Source: Trichomonas vaginalis G3
Lineage: Eukaryota > Parabasalia > Trichomonadida > Trichomonadidae
Assembly (NCBI RefSeq): GCF_026262505.1
Contig: NC_067207.1
Span: 5,464,252 to 5,528,251 of the forward strand
Direction of reading: 5' to 3'
DNA: 64,000 bases
The notes beneath the pieces are model-generated. The model searched no databases, was not told the origin of the DNA, and saw only the letters and a program-made list of their open reading frames with translations. A program made the translations under genes and the position numbers. This document shows, piece by piece, positions 55,865 to 64,000 of the stretch (position 1 is the stretch's first letter; each line of letters opens with the position of its first letter).

Positions 55865-56284
55865 TCAGTTTTCTTCTTTCTTCTTTTTCTCTACGTTTAA
55901 CTCATTGAGTTTCTTTGTGTGTCTGTCATATTCTAGTTTCTTTTCGTTTTCACTTATTTGCTTCTGTATGTCTATGTTTGACTTTTTGACATCTGTTATT
56001 TGATTTTTGAGTGAACTCAAATTCATTTGACTTTGAGGGTTATAGGCTGTTCCGTCTGCAGCTCCACCATAGCCTGCCATTTTCGCTAAAAGTGCCGCTC
56101 TTAAACCTCCACTCTGTGCACCAACAACTCGGTTTAAAAGCATAGGATTGCTTGACATTTGTTGCAACATAGTGGGGTCATTCAGCATTTGTTGTTGCAA
56201 CTGTTGTTGTGGTGTCAGTTTTACTATTGGATGTTTCAATGCTCTCTTCCTCTTACGTATATTCTTACGTAGCTTACGTGGCAT
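55865..56284 (-). CDS. Polinton part: small basic protein, 139 aa
   Basis: Looks whole. A very basic start (MPRKLRKNIRKRKRALK) would suit DNA condensation inside a particle. The middle is Gln/Met/Gly-rich and the end is coiled coil. Role inferred. Confidence 0.5.
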   Translation of the reverse strand: MPRKLRKNIRKRKRALKHPIVKLTPQQQLQQQMLNDPTMLQQMSSNPMLLNRVVGAQSGGLRAALLAKMAGYGGAADGTAYNPQSQMNLSSLKNQITDVKKSNIDIQKQISENEKKLEYDRHTKKLNELNVEKKKKEEN

Positions 56285-56456
56285 TTTAAGTGAAGTTAAA
56301 AAGCGGTTTTTGACAGATGTTTTGTTGTGACTTCTTCGTAAAGACTTTGTTGAGATTTCTTCGTAAATGTTTTGTCAAGACTTCTTCATAAAGACTTTGT
56401 TGAGATTTCTTCGTAAAGACTTTGTTAAGACTTCTTCATCGTAATGAGTGTAAATG

Positions 56457-57180
56457 ACCCAAAAATAATGTTTATGTTAGAATGTTAGATCTAACATGTT
56501 TTCTAACATGTTTTCTAACATGGTCTAAAACACACAAAACTCATGAAATTTCATACGGAATTCAATAAAAATAATGTTTATGTTAGAATGTTAGATCTAA
56601 CATGTTTTCTAACATGTTTTCTAACATGGTCTAAAACATACAAAACTCATGAGTTTTCTACGATGTTAGAAAACATGTTAGAAAACGTGTTAGATCTAAC
56701 ATTCTAACATAAACATTATTTTTGTCTGATTTTACGAAGAAGTCTTGACAAAACATTTACGATGAAGAAGTCTTGACAAAACATTTACGAAGAAGTCTTG
56801 ACAAAACATTTACGAAGAAGTCTTGACAAAACATTTACGATGAAATCATGAGTTTTCTACGATGTTAGAAAACATGTTAGAAAACGTGTTAGATCTAACA
56901 TTCTAACATAAACATTATTTTTGTCTGATTTTACGAAGAAGTCTTGACAAAACATTTACGATGAAGAAGTCTTGACAAAACATTTACGAAGAAGTCTTGA
57001 CAAAACATTTACGAAGAAGTCTTGACAAAACATTTACGATGAAATCATGAGTTTTCTACGATGTTAGAAAACATGTTAGAAAACGTGTTAGATCTAACAT
57101 TCTAACATAAACATTATTTTTGTCTGATTTTACGAAGAAGTCTTGACAAAACATTTACGATGAAGAAGTCTTGACAAAAC
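56457..57180. repeat. Right-end repeat: TTAGATCTAA iterons in 199-bp units
   Basis: Palindromes at 56485, 56591, 56690, 56889 and 57088. The last three mark 199-bp tandem units that also contain four copies of GAAGTCTTGACAAAACATTT each. The same GAAGTCTT word occurs in inverted form at 56325-56440. The array abuts the right terminus and has no counterpart at the left terminus. Confidence 0.9.
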
Positions 57181-57184
57181 ATCC

Positions 57185-57223
57185 TCAGGGCTAGAAGGCA
57201 CGAAGTGCCTGGAAGCCCCACTA

Positions 57224-57225
<2 letters not shown>
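57185..57225 (-). repeat. Right Polinton terminal inverted repeat core
   Basis: Exact inverse of 32652-32692, followed by a run of 27 T. Confidence 0.85.
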
Positions 57226-57252
<27 letters not shown>

Positions 57253-57256
<4 letters not shown>

Positions 57257-57793
57257 ATAATCATAATAAGTGTAAATATGAAAAATGGAAAATTTATATT
57301 TTGTAAAAAGAATTTTTTTATTCTAATTTATAGATAGCAATCTATGTAAACAGCAGATATATGATTACCCAGAACAAAAATGGATAAATCTTAATAAAAA
57401 CTTCAAACTAAAATATTTAGGTAATGTAAACCAAAACATACTAAAACAGTTCGGTGAATACGCTTTTCTCTACTTGTTGTCTTCGTATTTATCTTATGTA
57501 ATGAATTTGCTGTATATAATTTTTGTCATATTTTTTTGATGATACAAAACTATACGAATTTTGATTTTGTAATAGAAGATTTACTTATCGTCAATTGAAT
57601 TAATATAATCCGAATGATAAATCGGTATAATTCGATTAGATTTTTGGAGATTGCAATAAATATGACGTGTTTTTTTAAAAAACATGATTTTCAACTATGA
57701 AATCATGTACCTATATTTGATGATTCATATCCTATAACAATATTTGTAGTTTGATTGATTATTCCACTATATTCAATCAAATCTTTAGGAAAA
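57253..57793. other. Right arm of the split TIR element
   Basis: A+T-rich non-coding DNA between the Polinton and the outer inverted repeat. Nothing else was recognised. Confidence 0.5.
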
Positions 57794-57867
57794 TGCCACT
57801 TTTTTGCACTTTTTGGCACTTTTTTCGGAAAAAAGGCCTTTTGACACACCCGTAAAAGAAAAAAGTC

Positions 57868-57873
57868 TCACTC
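57868..57873 (+). promoter_or_regulatory. Initiator-like TCACTC of the giant gene
   Basis: Matches TCA(+1)YT and lies 34 nt before the ATG and 24 bp beyond the outer inverted repeat. Confidence 0.45.
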
Positions 57874-57901
57874 GCTATAAAATTAATAAAAAAGTGACAG
57901 G

Positions 57902-60900
57902 ATGTCGCTTTCTGATCCACATGCACAGACAATCTCAGTGAAACCAGAGAGAAAATTCATAATACTTCATAACAAACATCCATATTTTATTAATCCAATG
58001 TTATTATGTCAGTATTCAAAATATTTCGAAGATTTATATCCATATTATAAGGATACAAATATAGAAATTCACGATTCATACAAAGAAGAGATATTTTCTA
58101 TCTTCATTGAGATGGCCCATGGCAATGAAGTTGAATTAACGACACCTAACGCATATGTCCTTCTAAGATTAGCTCATGAATGGAAGGCAAATAGAATTGG
58201 ACAAGTTGTTGAAAACTACATCAACGGGAAACCGGAAGCAGAAATCAAATTATACGGAATTGTTGATAATTTTATTGCTTCAAATCGCTTACCAGATTCA
58301 AAAGACTTTACAACTGAAGAGTTTGATAGAATGCTACAACTAGAAAGTTGTCATTCACTCAATCAAAAGCTTCTATTTTCATTTTTAGAGTGTTGCAAGG
58401 ATACTAAGGTCGATCAGAAGCATCTTAATAAGTTTGTTGTAGAGCATCTTAAAAATTATTCGGGCCAACCAGAAAGATTTGTACCATTTTTAACTTGGGA
58501 AAAATTATCACAAGAAGACTTCAAATATTTCTATACACAAAAGCAATATAAACAATTCAATGCAATAAAAACAGAAAGAGAAAGGCGTCGTACTTTAGAA
58601 AAACAAAAATCTCATAAAAAAGAAGAATCAACTACATTTTCTTCGACAAAGACGTTAAAAATCAAACCACCTAAATACGGGCTTATTGCCAAAATAAGTA
58701 CAGGATTAGGAAATCCTATTCGAAGTGGAATTGTTGAAATTTCAGCATCATCAAATGATCCATCAAATTTAGGATCAGAAAGTGGAGGTTTGCTAACAGT
58801 TATTAAGACAAGCCCAGAAATTAATTTTTGGCTGAATTCTCCTTCAGAAGTTCATAAAATTTCAATTACTGCTGGAACATCAGATGTTTCGAGACATATA
58901 ATAATTTCAGGCTCTAAAGATCAATCAGATTGGGTTCCTCTTGTAAAAGGACTTAAGAAACGTATAAAAAGTGGAGAATCTCAAGATATTGAAATTGAAA
59001 ACGACTCAGACTTTTTATTTTATAGAATTAAGTTAGAAACAAAGAAAGAATCAAAGCTATCAGTATCTAAAGTTCAATTATTTGATGAAGAAGATAAAGC
59101 ATTGCCATTTTTTGTTTCATCAAATGGAAATCACTTGACATCAGTAATATCACCAAGACATAAACATCAATGGTTTTCAATGGCAGGACGAGGACAATGG
59201 CTACAATATCATTTTCCTAAACATATTTTCGTATTGACATCTTATTCCATGAAATGCGGCAAAATGTGGTTCCCAACTGGCTGGAAACTCTTAGGATCAA
59301 TGGATGGTAAGAAATGGGATACTATTGATGAAAAAAGACAAAGTACTTATTTCAATAAGCCATTTGAGATTCATCAATTTGTAGTAAGAACAAATGTTAG
59401 AGCAAAATACATTAGAGTTAAACAGACAAATAAGACAGCAGACGGAATCAATATTTTATGCATCAGTGGAATGGAATTTTTCGGAACTTACGAAGATGAA
59501 GAGAAGACACAACAATTAATTGCAACATCGACGGCAAGAAGAAAGAAACTTGAACAAATTTCATCATCTTCGTCTTCTTCTAGTGAAGATGATTCAGATT
59601 TCGAAGATGATGTTGAAGAAAAGAAAGAAGAGAAGCCAAAGAAGAATCCAGAAAGCAAGAAACTTCTACTTGGAGCTTCAGCTCCAGTCAAAAAGCCAGA
59701 GCCAAAGAAATCATCTTCATCAGATTTCACTTCCGATGATTCGGATGTTGTTACACAAGAAACAAACAAGCCAGAAGAAAAAGAGAAGAAGATCCAACCA
59801 CAAAATCCAATCAAAGAAGAAAAAGAAAAGAAGAAAGATGATGATAAGAAGAAAGAAGAAGAAAAGAAGAAATCATCATCGTCATTGTCATCTTCATCTT
59901 CATCAGATTTCGGATCAACTATTACAGAAGAAAAGAAACCTTTAGTTGAGGAGAAAATATCTTCAGATTTCGAATCCACAATTACAGAAGAAAAAGTTAC
60001 AAAGAAATCAGATGATGAAAAAGAAGAAACAAAAAAATCGGAAGTTCAGAAGAAGAAGACTTCTTCTAGTAGTTCATCATCAGATTCATTCTTCGGAGAA
60101 AAGGTTGAAGAAATCAAAGAAGAAAAAGTCGAAGAAAAGAAGAAATCTTCATCATCTTCCTCTTCATTCTCTTTGTCAACTTCATCTGATGACGAAAAGA
60201 AGAAGAAATCCAAAAGCGAAGGCAACAAAAAGGATGACGATCTAAACAATAAACATGAAGAAAAGAAAGAAGAAATCAAAGAAGAAAAAGTTGAAGAAAA
60301 GAAGAAATCATCTTCCTCTTCATTCTCTTTGTCAACTTCATCTGATGATGAAAAGAAGAAATCCAAAAACGAAGACAACAAAAAGGATGATGATCTAAAC
60401 AATAAACATGAAGAAAAGAAAGAAGAAGTCAAAATCGAAGAACCTAAAAAAGAAGAAATTAAACCACCAGAACCAAAACAAGAAGAAAAAGTTGAAGAAA
60501 AGAAAGTTGAAGTCAAAATCGAAGAACCAAAAGTTGAAGAAAAGAAAGAAGAAGAGAAAAAGGATGAAGAAATGAAGAAAGATGAAAGTTCAAGTGAAGG
60601 AATCATCATTGAAACAAGTAGTAGCAGTTCAAGTGATAAAGAAGATAAGAAAGAAAGTTCATCATCTTCATCTTCTTTGTCATTTGCTTCTTCAAGTGAT
60701 GATGATAAAGAGAAAACTGATGAGAAGAAGAAAGAAGAAAAGAAACAATCAAGTGATGATGATAAAGAGAAAACTGATGAGAAGAAGAAAGAAGAAAAGA
60801 AACAATCAAGTGATGATTTATCTTTCGAATCAACTGAAGAATATAAAACAAAAGAAGAAGAAAAGAGAAAAGTCATCGAGCCATCAGACTTAGAAACACA

Positions 60901-63900
60901 AGAACTAAAGAATGACGTTGTTCCGAAATTACAATTAGACAACATTCCAAAGGGAATCGAAATGAAGAAACATTCTCCAAGAAGACATGATGAACAAGAG
61001 TCAACAGGAAATCTATCTTTGAGAGACTCTTTATCTATTGGAAATGTTGCTTCAGAACAAAATTCAAGCAGAAGACCATCAGCACTTAAGTTACATGCAT
61101 CAAATAATGATACTGATGAAGATTTGCATGCGAAATTGAAACTTCCAAAGAGTGAATCAGAAAGTGCTGCTTCACCAAGAAACAAAGAAGAAGAAAATCC
61201 ACCTCCAATCAATAGAACAAATGTTTCTCATAAAGAAGGAAGCATGAGTTTCGAATCATCTGATGACAACAAGAAAGGAAGTCAAAAGAAACCTCCTGCT
61301 AAATCAGATAGCGAAAAGAAACCAGTGAAGAAGACAACAGAAAATGATAAGAAGGTAAAGGAACCAAACAAAGAGGCAACTAAATCACCAATTAGCTCTC
61401 CAAGAAGTCCACGAAGCCCGCGAAGTCCAAGAAATGCAATTAGTAAAAATACTCCATTCAAAGAAACACAAAAGAAGACAGAACAACCAAAGAAAGACAA
61501 TACAACAAAGAAAGTTGAAGAACCAAAGAAACAAGAACAACCAAAGAAAGACGATACAACAAAGAAACAAGAACAACCAAAGAAAGTTGAAGAACCAAAG
61601 AAACAAGAACAACCAAAGAAACCAGAACAACCTAAGAAAGAAGAAAAACAAAGCAAAGGAACTTCATTGGGAATTAAAAATCTTCTCAAAGATTCAGAAA
61701 AGAAACTCGAAAATGCAGAAAAGAGAGAGGAAAAGAAAACTGAAGAACCAAAGAAAGTTGAGGAACCAAAGAAACAAGAACAACCTAAGAAAGAAGAGCC
61801 AAAGAAAGATCCTTCACTAGGAATCAAAAATCTTCTCAAAGACTCCGAAAAGAAAATTGAAGAAGCCGAAAAGAAACATGTTGAGTCAAACAAACAAGAC
61901 GAGCCAAAGAAAGTTGAGGAACCAAAGAAGCCAGAAGAAGATAAATCCAAGAAGACTGAAGAGCCAAAGAAAGACGCTTTAGGAATCAAAAATCTTCTCA
62001 AAGATTCGGAAAAGAAACTTGAAGAAGCTGAAAAGAAACCAGATGAGCCAAAGAAAGTTGAGGAGCCAAAGAAACAAGAGGAATCCCAAAAGAAGGAAGA
62101 CAAACCTAAGCAAGAAGAACCAAAGAAAGGAACTTCACTTGGAATTAAGAGTCTTCTTAAGGATTCAGAAAAGAAACTCGAAGAGGCTGAAACGAAGCCA
62201 GATGAATCGAAGAAAGTTGAAGAACCGAAGAAGCAAGAAGAACCTCAAAAGAAGGAAGAGAAGCCAAAGAAAGAACATAAATCTAAGAAGAGCCAAGAAC
62301 CAAATAAACCAGAACAGCAAGATAATGAAGAAACAAAGAAGAAAACATCACTTGGAATTAAGAATCGTCTCAATGATTCAGAAAAGAAACTCGAAGAAGT
62401 GGAGAAGAAGGAAGAAACCAAATCAGAAGAGCCGAAGAAAGAAGAAAAACCTAAGAAGGATAAAGAATCGAAGAAGGAAGAAAAGCCAAACAATGGAACT
62501 TCACTCGGAATTAAAAATCTTCTCAATGACTCTGAAAAGAAACTTGAGGAAGCCGAAAAGAAGGAAGAAGAGCCAAAGAAAGAGGATAAACCTAAGAAGA
62601 GCGAAGAACCAAAGAAACAAGAACATGAAGATAAAGTAGAGGAACCAAAGAAACCAGCTAGTGAATCAAACAAAGTAACTACACTCGGAATAAAGAGTCT
62701 TCTTAAAGATTCCGAAAAGAAACTCGAGGAAGCAGAAAAGAAAGATGAAAAAAAATCCGAAGAAACAAAGAAATCCGAAGAAACAGAAAAGAAGGAAGAA
62801 AAGCCAAAGAAACATGAAGAGTCAAAGAAACCAGAGACTCATAAAGAAAAGAAACATGAAAAAGATGAAAAGAAAGAAGATGAACCTAAGAAAGAAAATC
62901 ACGAATCTAAAGAAGAACCAAAGAAGACAGAAGAAAAACCAAAAGATCAACTACTTACACTTGGCATCAAGAACTTATTGACAAAAGAAGGTCCTTTCAA
63001 GGAAGACAAGCCTGAAGAAAAGAAGAGAGAACACAAGAAAGTTGAAGAAAAGAAGGAAGAACCAAAGAAAGTCGAAGAAAAGAAAGAGGAACCAAAGAAT
63101 GTTGAAGAAAGTCTCTTATCAATAAATCCAGATGATATCCTTGCAAATCTTTTAGGTGAAGCTCTTGATCCATCGCAAGATGCTCCTCCAAGTCGTGACC
63201 AGTCAACCATTACTTGCGTTCCTGGAATGGTTGCCGTTCCAGCACTAATTAGAGCTCAAGCCACAGTTCCACAACAAAATAATGACGGATTGAATTGGTA
63301 CGAAAAAGAATTCAATGAAGTCAAAGAGAGAGAAATCAAATTCGATGCAAATGAAGAGAAACAAAAGAATGAAGAAAGAATTCAAAAAGAGGAGGAAGAG
63401 AAGAAAGAAGCCGAAAGAAAGGCAGAAGAAGAGAAGAAGAAACAAGAAGAGGAAGAAAAGAGAAAGAAAGAGGAGGAAGAAAAGAAACAAAATGAAGAAG
63501 CGGAAAAGAGGAAGAAGGAGGAAGAAGAAAGGCAGAAATTAGAAGAAGAAAAACGAAAGAAAGAAGAGGAAGAGAGACTTAAGGCCGCCGAAGAAGAAAA
63601 GAGAAAGAAAGAGGAAGAAGAAAGAAAACAAAAAGAAGAGGAACTGAGAAAGAAAGAAGAAGAAGAAAAGAAGAAAGCAGAAGAAGAAAAACAAAAGAAG
63701 GCTGAAGAAGAAGAAAATAGAAAGAAGGAAGAGGAAGAAAAACAAAAAGAGGAAGAAGAAAAGAGAAAAAAGGAAGAAGAAGAAAAGAGAAAGAAGGAAG
63801 AGGAAGAAAAACAAAAGAAGGCTGAAGAAGAAGAAAAGAGAAAGAAGGCTGAAGAAGAAGAAAAGAGAAAGAAGGAAGAGGAAGAAGAAAAGAGAAAGAA

Positions 63901-64000
63901 GGAAGAGGAAGAAAAACAAAAAGAAGAAGAAGAAAAGAGAAAGAAGGAAGAGGAAGAAGAGGAAAAGAGAAAGAAGGAAGAGGAAGAAAAACAAAAAGAA
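57902..64000 (+). CDS. Giant BTB-like/discoidin-like protein with repetitive charged tail (partial, at least 2033 aa)
   Basis: One frame is open from the ATG at 57902 to the window edge, so the 3' end is missing. Residues about 15-110 are BTB/POZ-like (FIILHNKHPYFINPMLL, SKYFEDLYPYY), as in many trichomonad proteins. Residues about 255-395 and 415-527 look like two F5/8-type-C (discoidin) domains; the second has WKLLGSMDGKKWDTIDE and ends in SGMEFFG. From about 550 to 1110 there is a Ser/Asp/Glu/Lys-rich linker. Residues about 1256-1690 hold eight copies of an LGIKNLLKDSEKKLEEAE motif. From about 1800 on the chain is an EEEKRKKEEEE-type single alpha helix. It is likely a scaffold or cytoskeleton-linked protein; function unknown. 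Confidence 0.85.
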   Translation, partial: MSLSDPHAQTISVKPERKFIILHNKHPYFINPMLLCQYSKYFEDLYPYYKDTNIEIHDSYKEEIFSIFIEMAHGNEVELTTPNAYVLLRLAHEWKANRIGQVVENYINGKPEAEIKLYGIVDNFIASNRLPDSKDFTTEEFDRMLQLESCHSLNQKLLFSFLECCKDTKVDQKHLNKFVVEHLKNYSGQPERFVPFLTWEKLSQEDFKYFYTQKQYKQFNAIKTERERRRTLEKQKSHKKEESTTFSSTKTLKIKPPKYGLIAKISTGLGNPIRSGIVEISASSNDPSNLGSESGGLLTVIKTSPEINFWLNSPSEVHKISITAGTSDVSRHIIISGSKDQSDWVPLVKGLKKRIKSGESQDIEIENDSDFLFYRIKLETKKESKLSVSKVQLFDEEDKALPFFVSSNGNHLTSVISPRHKHQWFSMAGRGQWLQYHFPKHIFVLTSYSMKCGKMWFPTGWKLLGSMDGKKWDTIDEKRQSTYFNKPFEIHQFVVRTNVRAKYIRVKQTNKTADGINILCISGMEFFGTYEDEEKTQQLIATSTARRKKLEQISSSSSSSSEDDSDFEDDVEEKKEEKPKKNPESKKLLLGASAPVKKPEPKKSSSSDFTSDDSDVVTQETNKPEEKEKKIQPQNPIKEEKEKKKDDDKKKEEEKKKSSSSLSSSSSSDFGSTITEEKKPLVEEKISSDFESTITEEKVTKKSDDEKEETKKSEVQKKKTSSSSSSSDSFFGEKVEEIKEEKVEEKKKSSSSSSSFSLSTSSDDEKKKKSKSEGNKKDDDLNNKHEEKKEEIKEEKVEEKKKSSSSSFSLSTSSDDEKKKSKNEDNKKDDDLNNKHEEKKEEVKIEEPKKEEIKPPEPKQEEKVEEKKVEVKIEEPKVEEKKEEEKKDEEMKKDESSSEGIIIETSSSSSSDKEDKKESSSSSSSLSFASSSDDDKEKTDEKKKEEKKQSSDDDKEKTDEKKKEEKKQSSDDLSFESTEEYKTKEEEKRKVIEPSDLETQELKNDVVPKLQLDNIPKGIEMKKHSPRRHDEQESTGNLSLRDSLSIGNVASEQNSSRRPSALKLHASNNDTDEDLHAKLKLPKSESESAASPRNKEEENPPPINRTNVSHKEGSMSFESSDDNKKGSQKKPPAKSDSEKKPVKKTTENDKKVKEPNKEATKSPISSPRSPRSPRSPRNAISKNTPFKETQKKTEQPKKDNTTKKVEEPKKQEQPKKDDTTKKQEQPKKVEEPKKQEQPKKPEQPKKEEKQSKGTSLGIKNLLKDSEKKLENAEKREEKKTEEPKKVEEPKKQEQPKKEEPKKDPSLGIKNLLKDSEKKIEEAEKKHVESNKQDEPKKVEEPKKPEEDKSKKTEEPKKDALGIKNLLKDSEKKLEEAEKKPDEPKKVEEPKKQEESQKKEDKPKQEEPKKGTSLGIKSLLKDSEKKLEEAETKPDESKKVEEPKKQEEPQKKEEKPKKEHKSKKSQEPNKPEQQDNEETKKKTSLGIKNRLNDSEKKLEEVEKKEETKSEEPKKEEKPKKDKESKKEEKPNNGTSLGIKNLLNDSEKKLEEAEKKEEEPKKEDKPKKSEEPKKQEHEDKVEEPKKPASESNKVTTLGIKSLLKDSEKKLEEAEKKDEKKSEETKKSEETEKKEEKPKKHEESKKPETHKEKKHEKDEKKEDEPKKENHESKEEPKKTEEKPKDQLLTLGIKNLLTKEGPFKEDKPEEKKREHKKVEEKKEEPKKVEEKKEEPKNVEESLLSINPDDILANLLGEALDPSQDAPPSRDQSTITCVPGMVAVPALIRAQATVPQQNNDGLNWYEKEFNEVKEREIKFDANEEKQKNEERIQKEEEEKKEAERKAEEEKKKQEEEEKRKKEEEEKKQNEEAEKRKKEEEERQKLEEEKRKKEEEERLKAAEEEKRKKEEEERKQKEEELRKKEEEEKKKAEEEKQKKAEEEENRKKEEEEKQKEEEEKRKKEEEEKRKKEEEEKQKKAEEEEKRKKAEEEEKRKKEEEEEKRKKEEEEKQKEEEEKRKKEEEEEEKRKKEEEEKQKE

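Larger units (their letters stand above)
32620..57252. mobile_element. Maverick/Polinton, 24.6 kb, broken
   Basis: The inverted termini are a 41-bp core (32652-32692 and 57185-57225, identical throughout) preceded by an A-run of 32 on the left and followed by a T-run of 27 on the right. The gene set is that of a Polinton: integrase, protein-primed polymerase, packaging ATPase and double jelly-roll capsid, with additions typical of trichomonad copies. AAAC abuts both homopolymer runs, but no clear 6-bp target duplication is seen. Identical termini and many still-open genes argue for a fairly recent insertion. About twenty breaks are spread over at least nine parts, so it is a fossil. Confidence 0.9.
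30864..57844. mobile_element. Host TIR element split by the Polinton (about 2.35 kb without it)
   Basis: A 41-bp inverted terminal repeat starts TCAAAAGGCC at 30864-30904 and returns inverted at 57794-57844, where a 10-bp internal duplication lengthens it. The two ends lie outside the Polinton on both sides. The simplest reading is a non-autonomous DNA element of about 2.35 kb (30864-32619 plus 57253-57844) into which the Polinton inserted. It contains no coding frame. No target duplication was found, so its superfamily is open. Confidence 0.65.

Noticed and set aside
59488-63994. Long minus-strand Ser/Phe-rich frames and other plus-strand frames under the giant gene
   Set aside because: They are shadows created by the extreme Lys/Glu/Ser codon bias of the main frame.
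1-64000. Complete tRNA, rRNA or snRNA genes
   Set aside because: No cloverleaf with correct A/B box spacing and no rRNA-like block was seen. Only the tRNA-like remnant at 17461-17507 came close.

Overview
The window is A+T-rich eukaryotic DNA that reads as a parabasalid (trichomonad) chromosome segment, probably Tritrichomonas or Trichomonas. Signs of this are intron-poor compact genes, TCA-type initiator motifs close to start codons, a hydrogenosome-type presequence, a two-repeat Myb protein, an ankyrin-type family, a BTB-like/discoidin-like giant protein, and a 24.6-kb Maverick/Polinton. No database search was possible, so family names rest on motifs read by eye.

Layout. 1-1400: end of one gene, then two minisatellites. 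3.5-8.5 kb: three host genes (an alpha-helical 404-residue protein, a small protein with a hydrogenosome-like leader, a Myb factor). 9.5-12.6 kb: a non-autonomous hAT transposon with a perfect 8-bp target duplication. Nested in it is an inverted-repeat element whose centre is an array of five near-perfect hairpins. 14.6-15.5 kb: a GATC-rich satellite. 18.2-25.7 kb: a recent local duplication, with two near-identical ankyrin-type genes, a cut-down copy of a karyopherin-like gene and its full-length original. 25.9-28.3 kb: a dense structured region with a perfect Y-shaped palindrome, a five-copy 120-bp repeat, GC-rich hairpins and a second hairpin cluster with 32-bp stems and 4-nt loops. 29.8-30.4 kb: one small acidic-tailed gene.

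32,620-57,252 is a Polinton with inverted termini. It carries an adenine methyltransferase, integrase, protein-primed DNA polymerase, packaging ATPase, major capsid protein, SF3 helicase, KilA-N and T5orf172-type proteins, and a phage-like fibre. It is a fossil: several parts still look whole, but many are broken, with roughly twenty breaks overall. It sits inside a smaller (about 2.35 kb) terminal-inverted-repeat element whose two ends lie at 30,864 and 57,844.

57,902 to the window end is one open gene of at least 2,033 codons: a BTB-like head, two discoidin-like domains, a Ser/Asp/Glu/Lys-rich linker, eight copies of a short repeat, and a long charged helix.

The best candidates for undescribed biology are the two hairpin arrays, the Y-shaped palindrome with a hammerhead-like core at its base, and the Polinton's repeated TTAGATCTAA iteron clusters next to its own adenine methyltransferase and shared promoter cassette.
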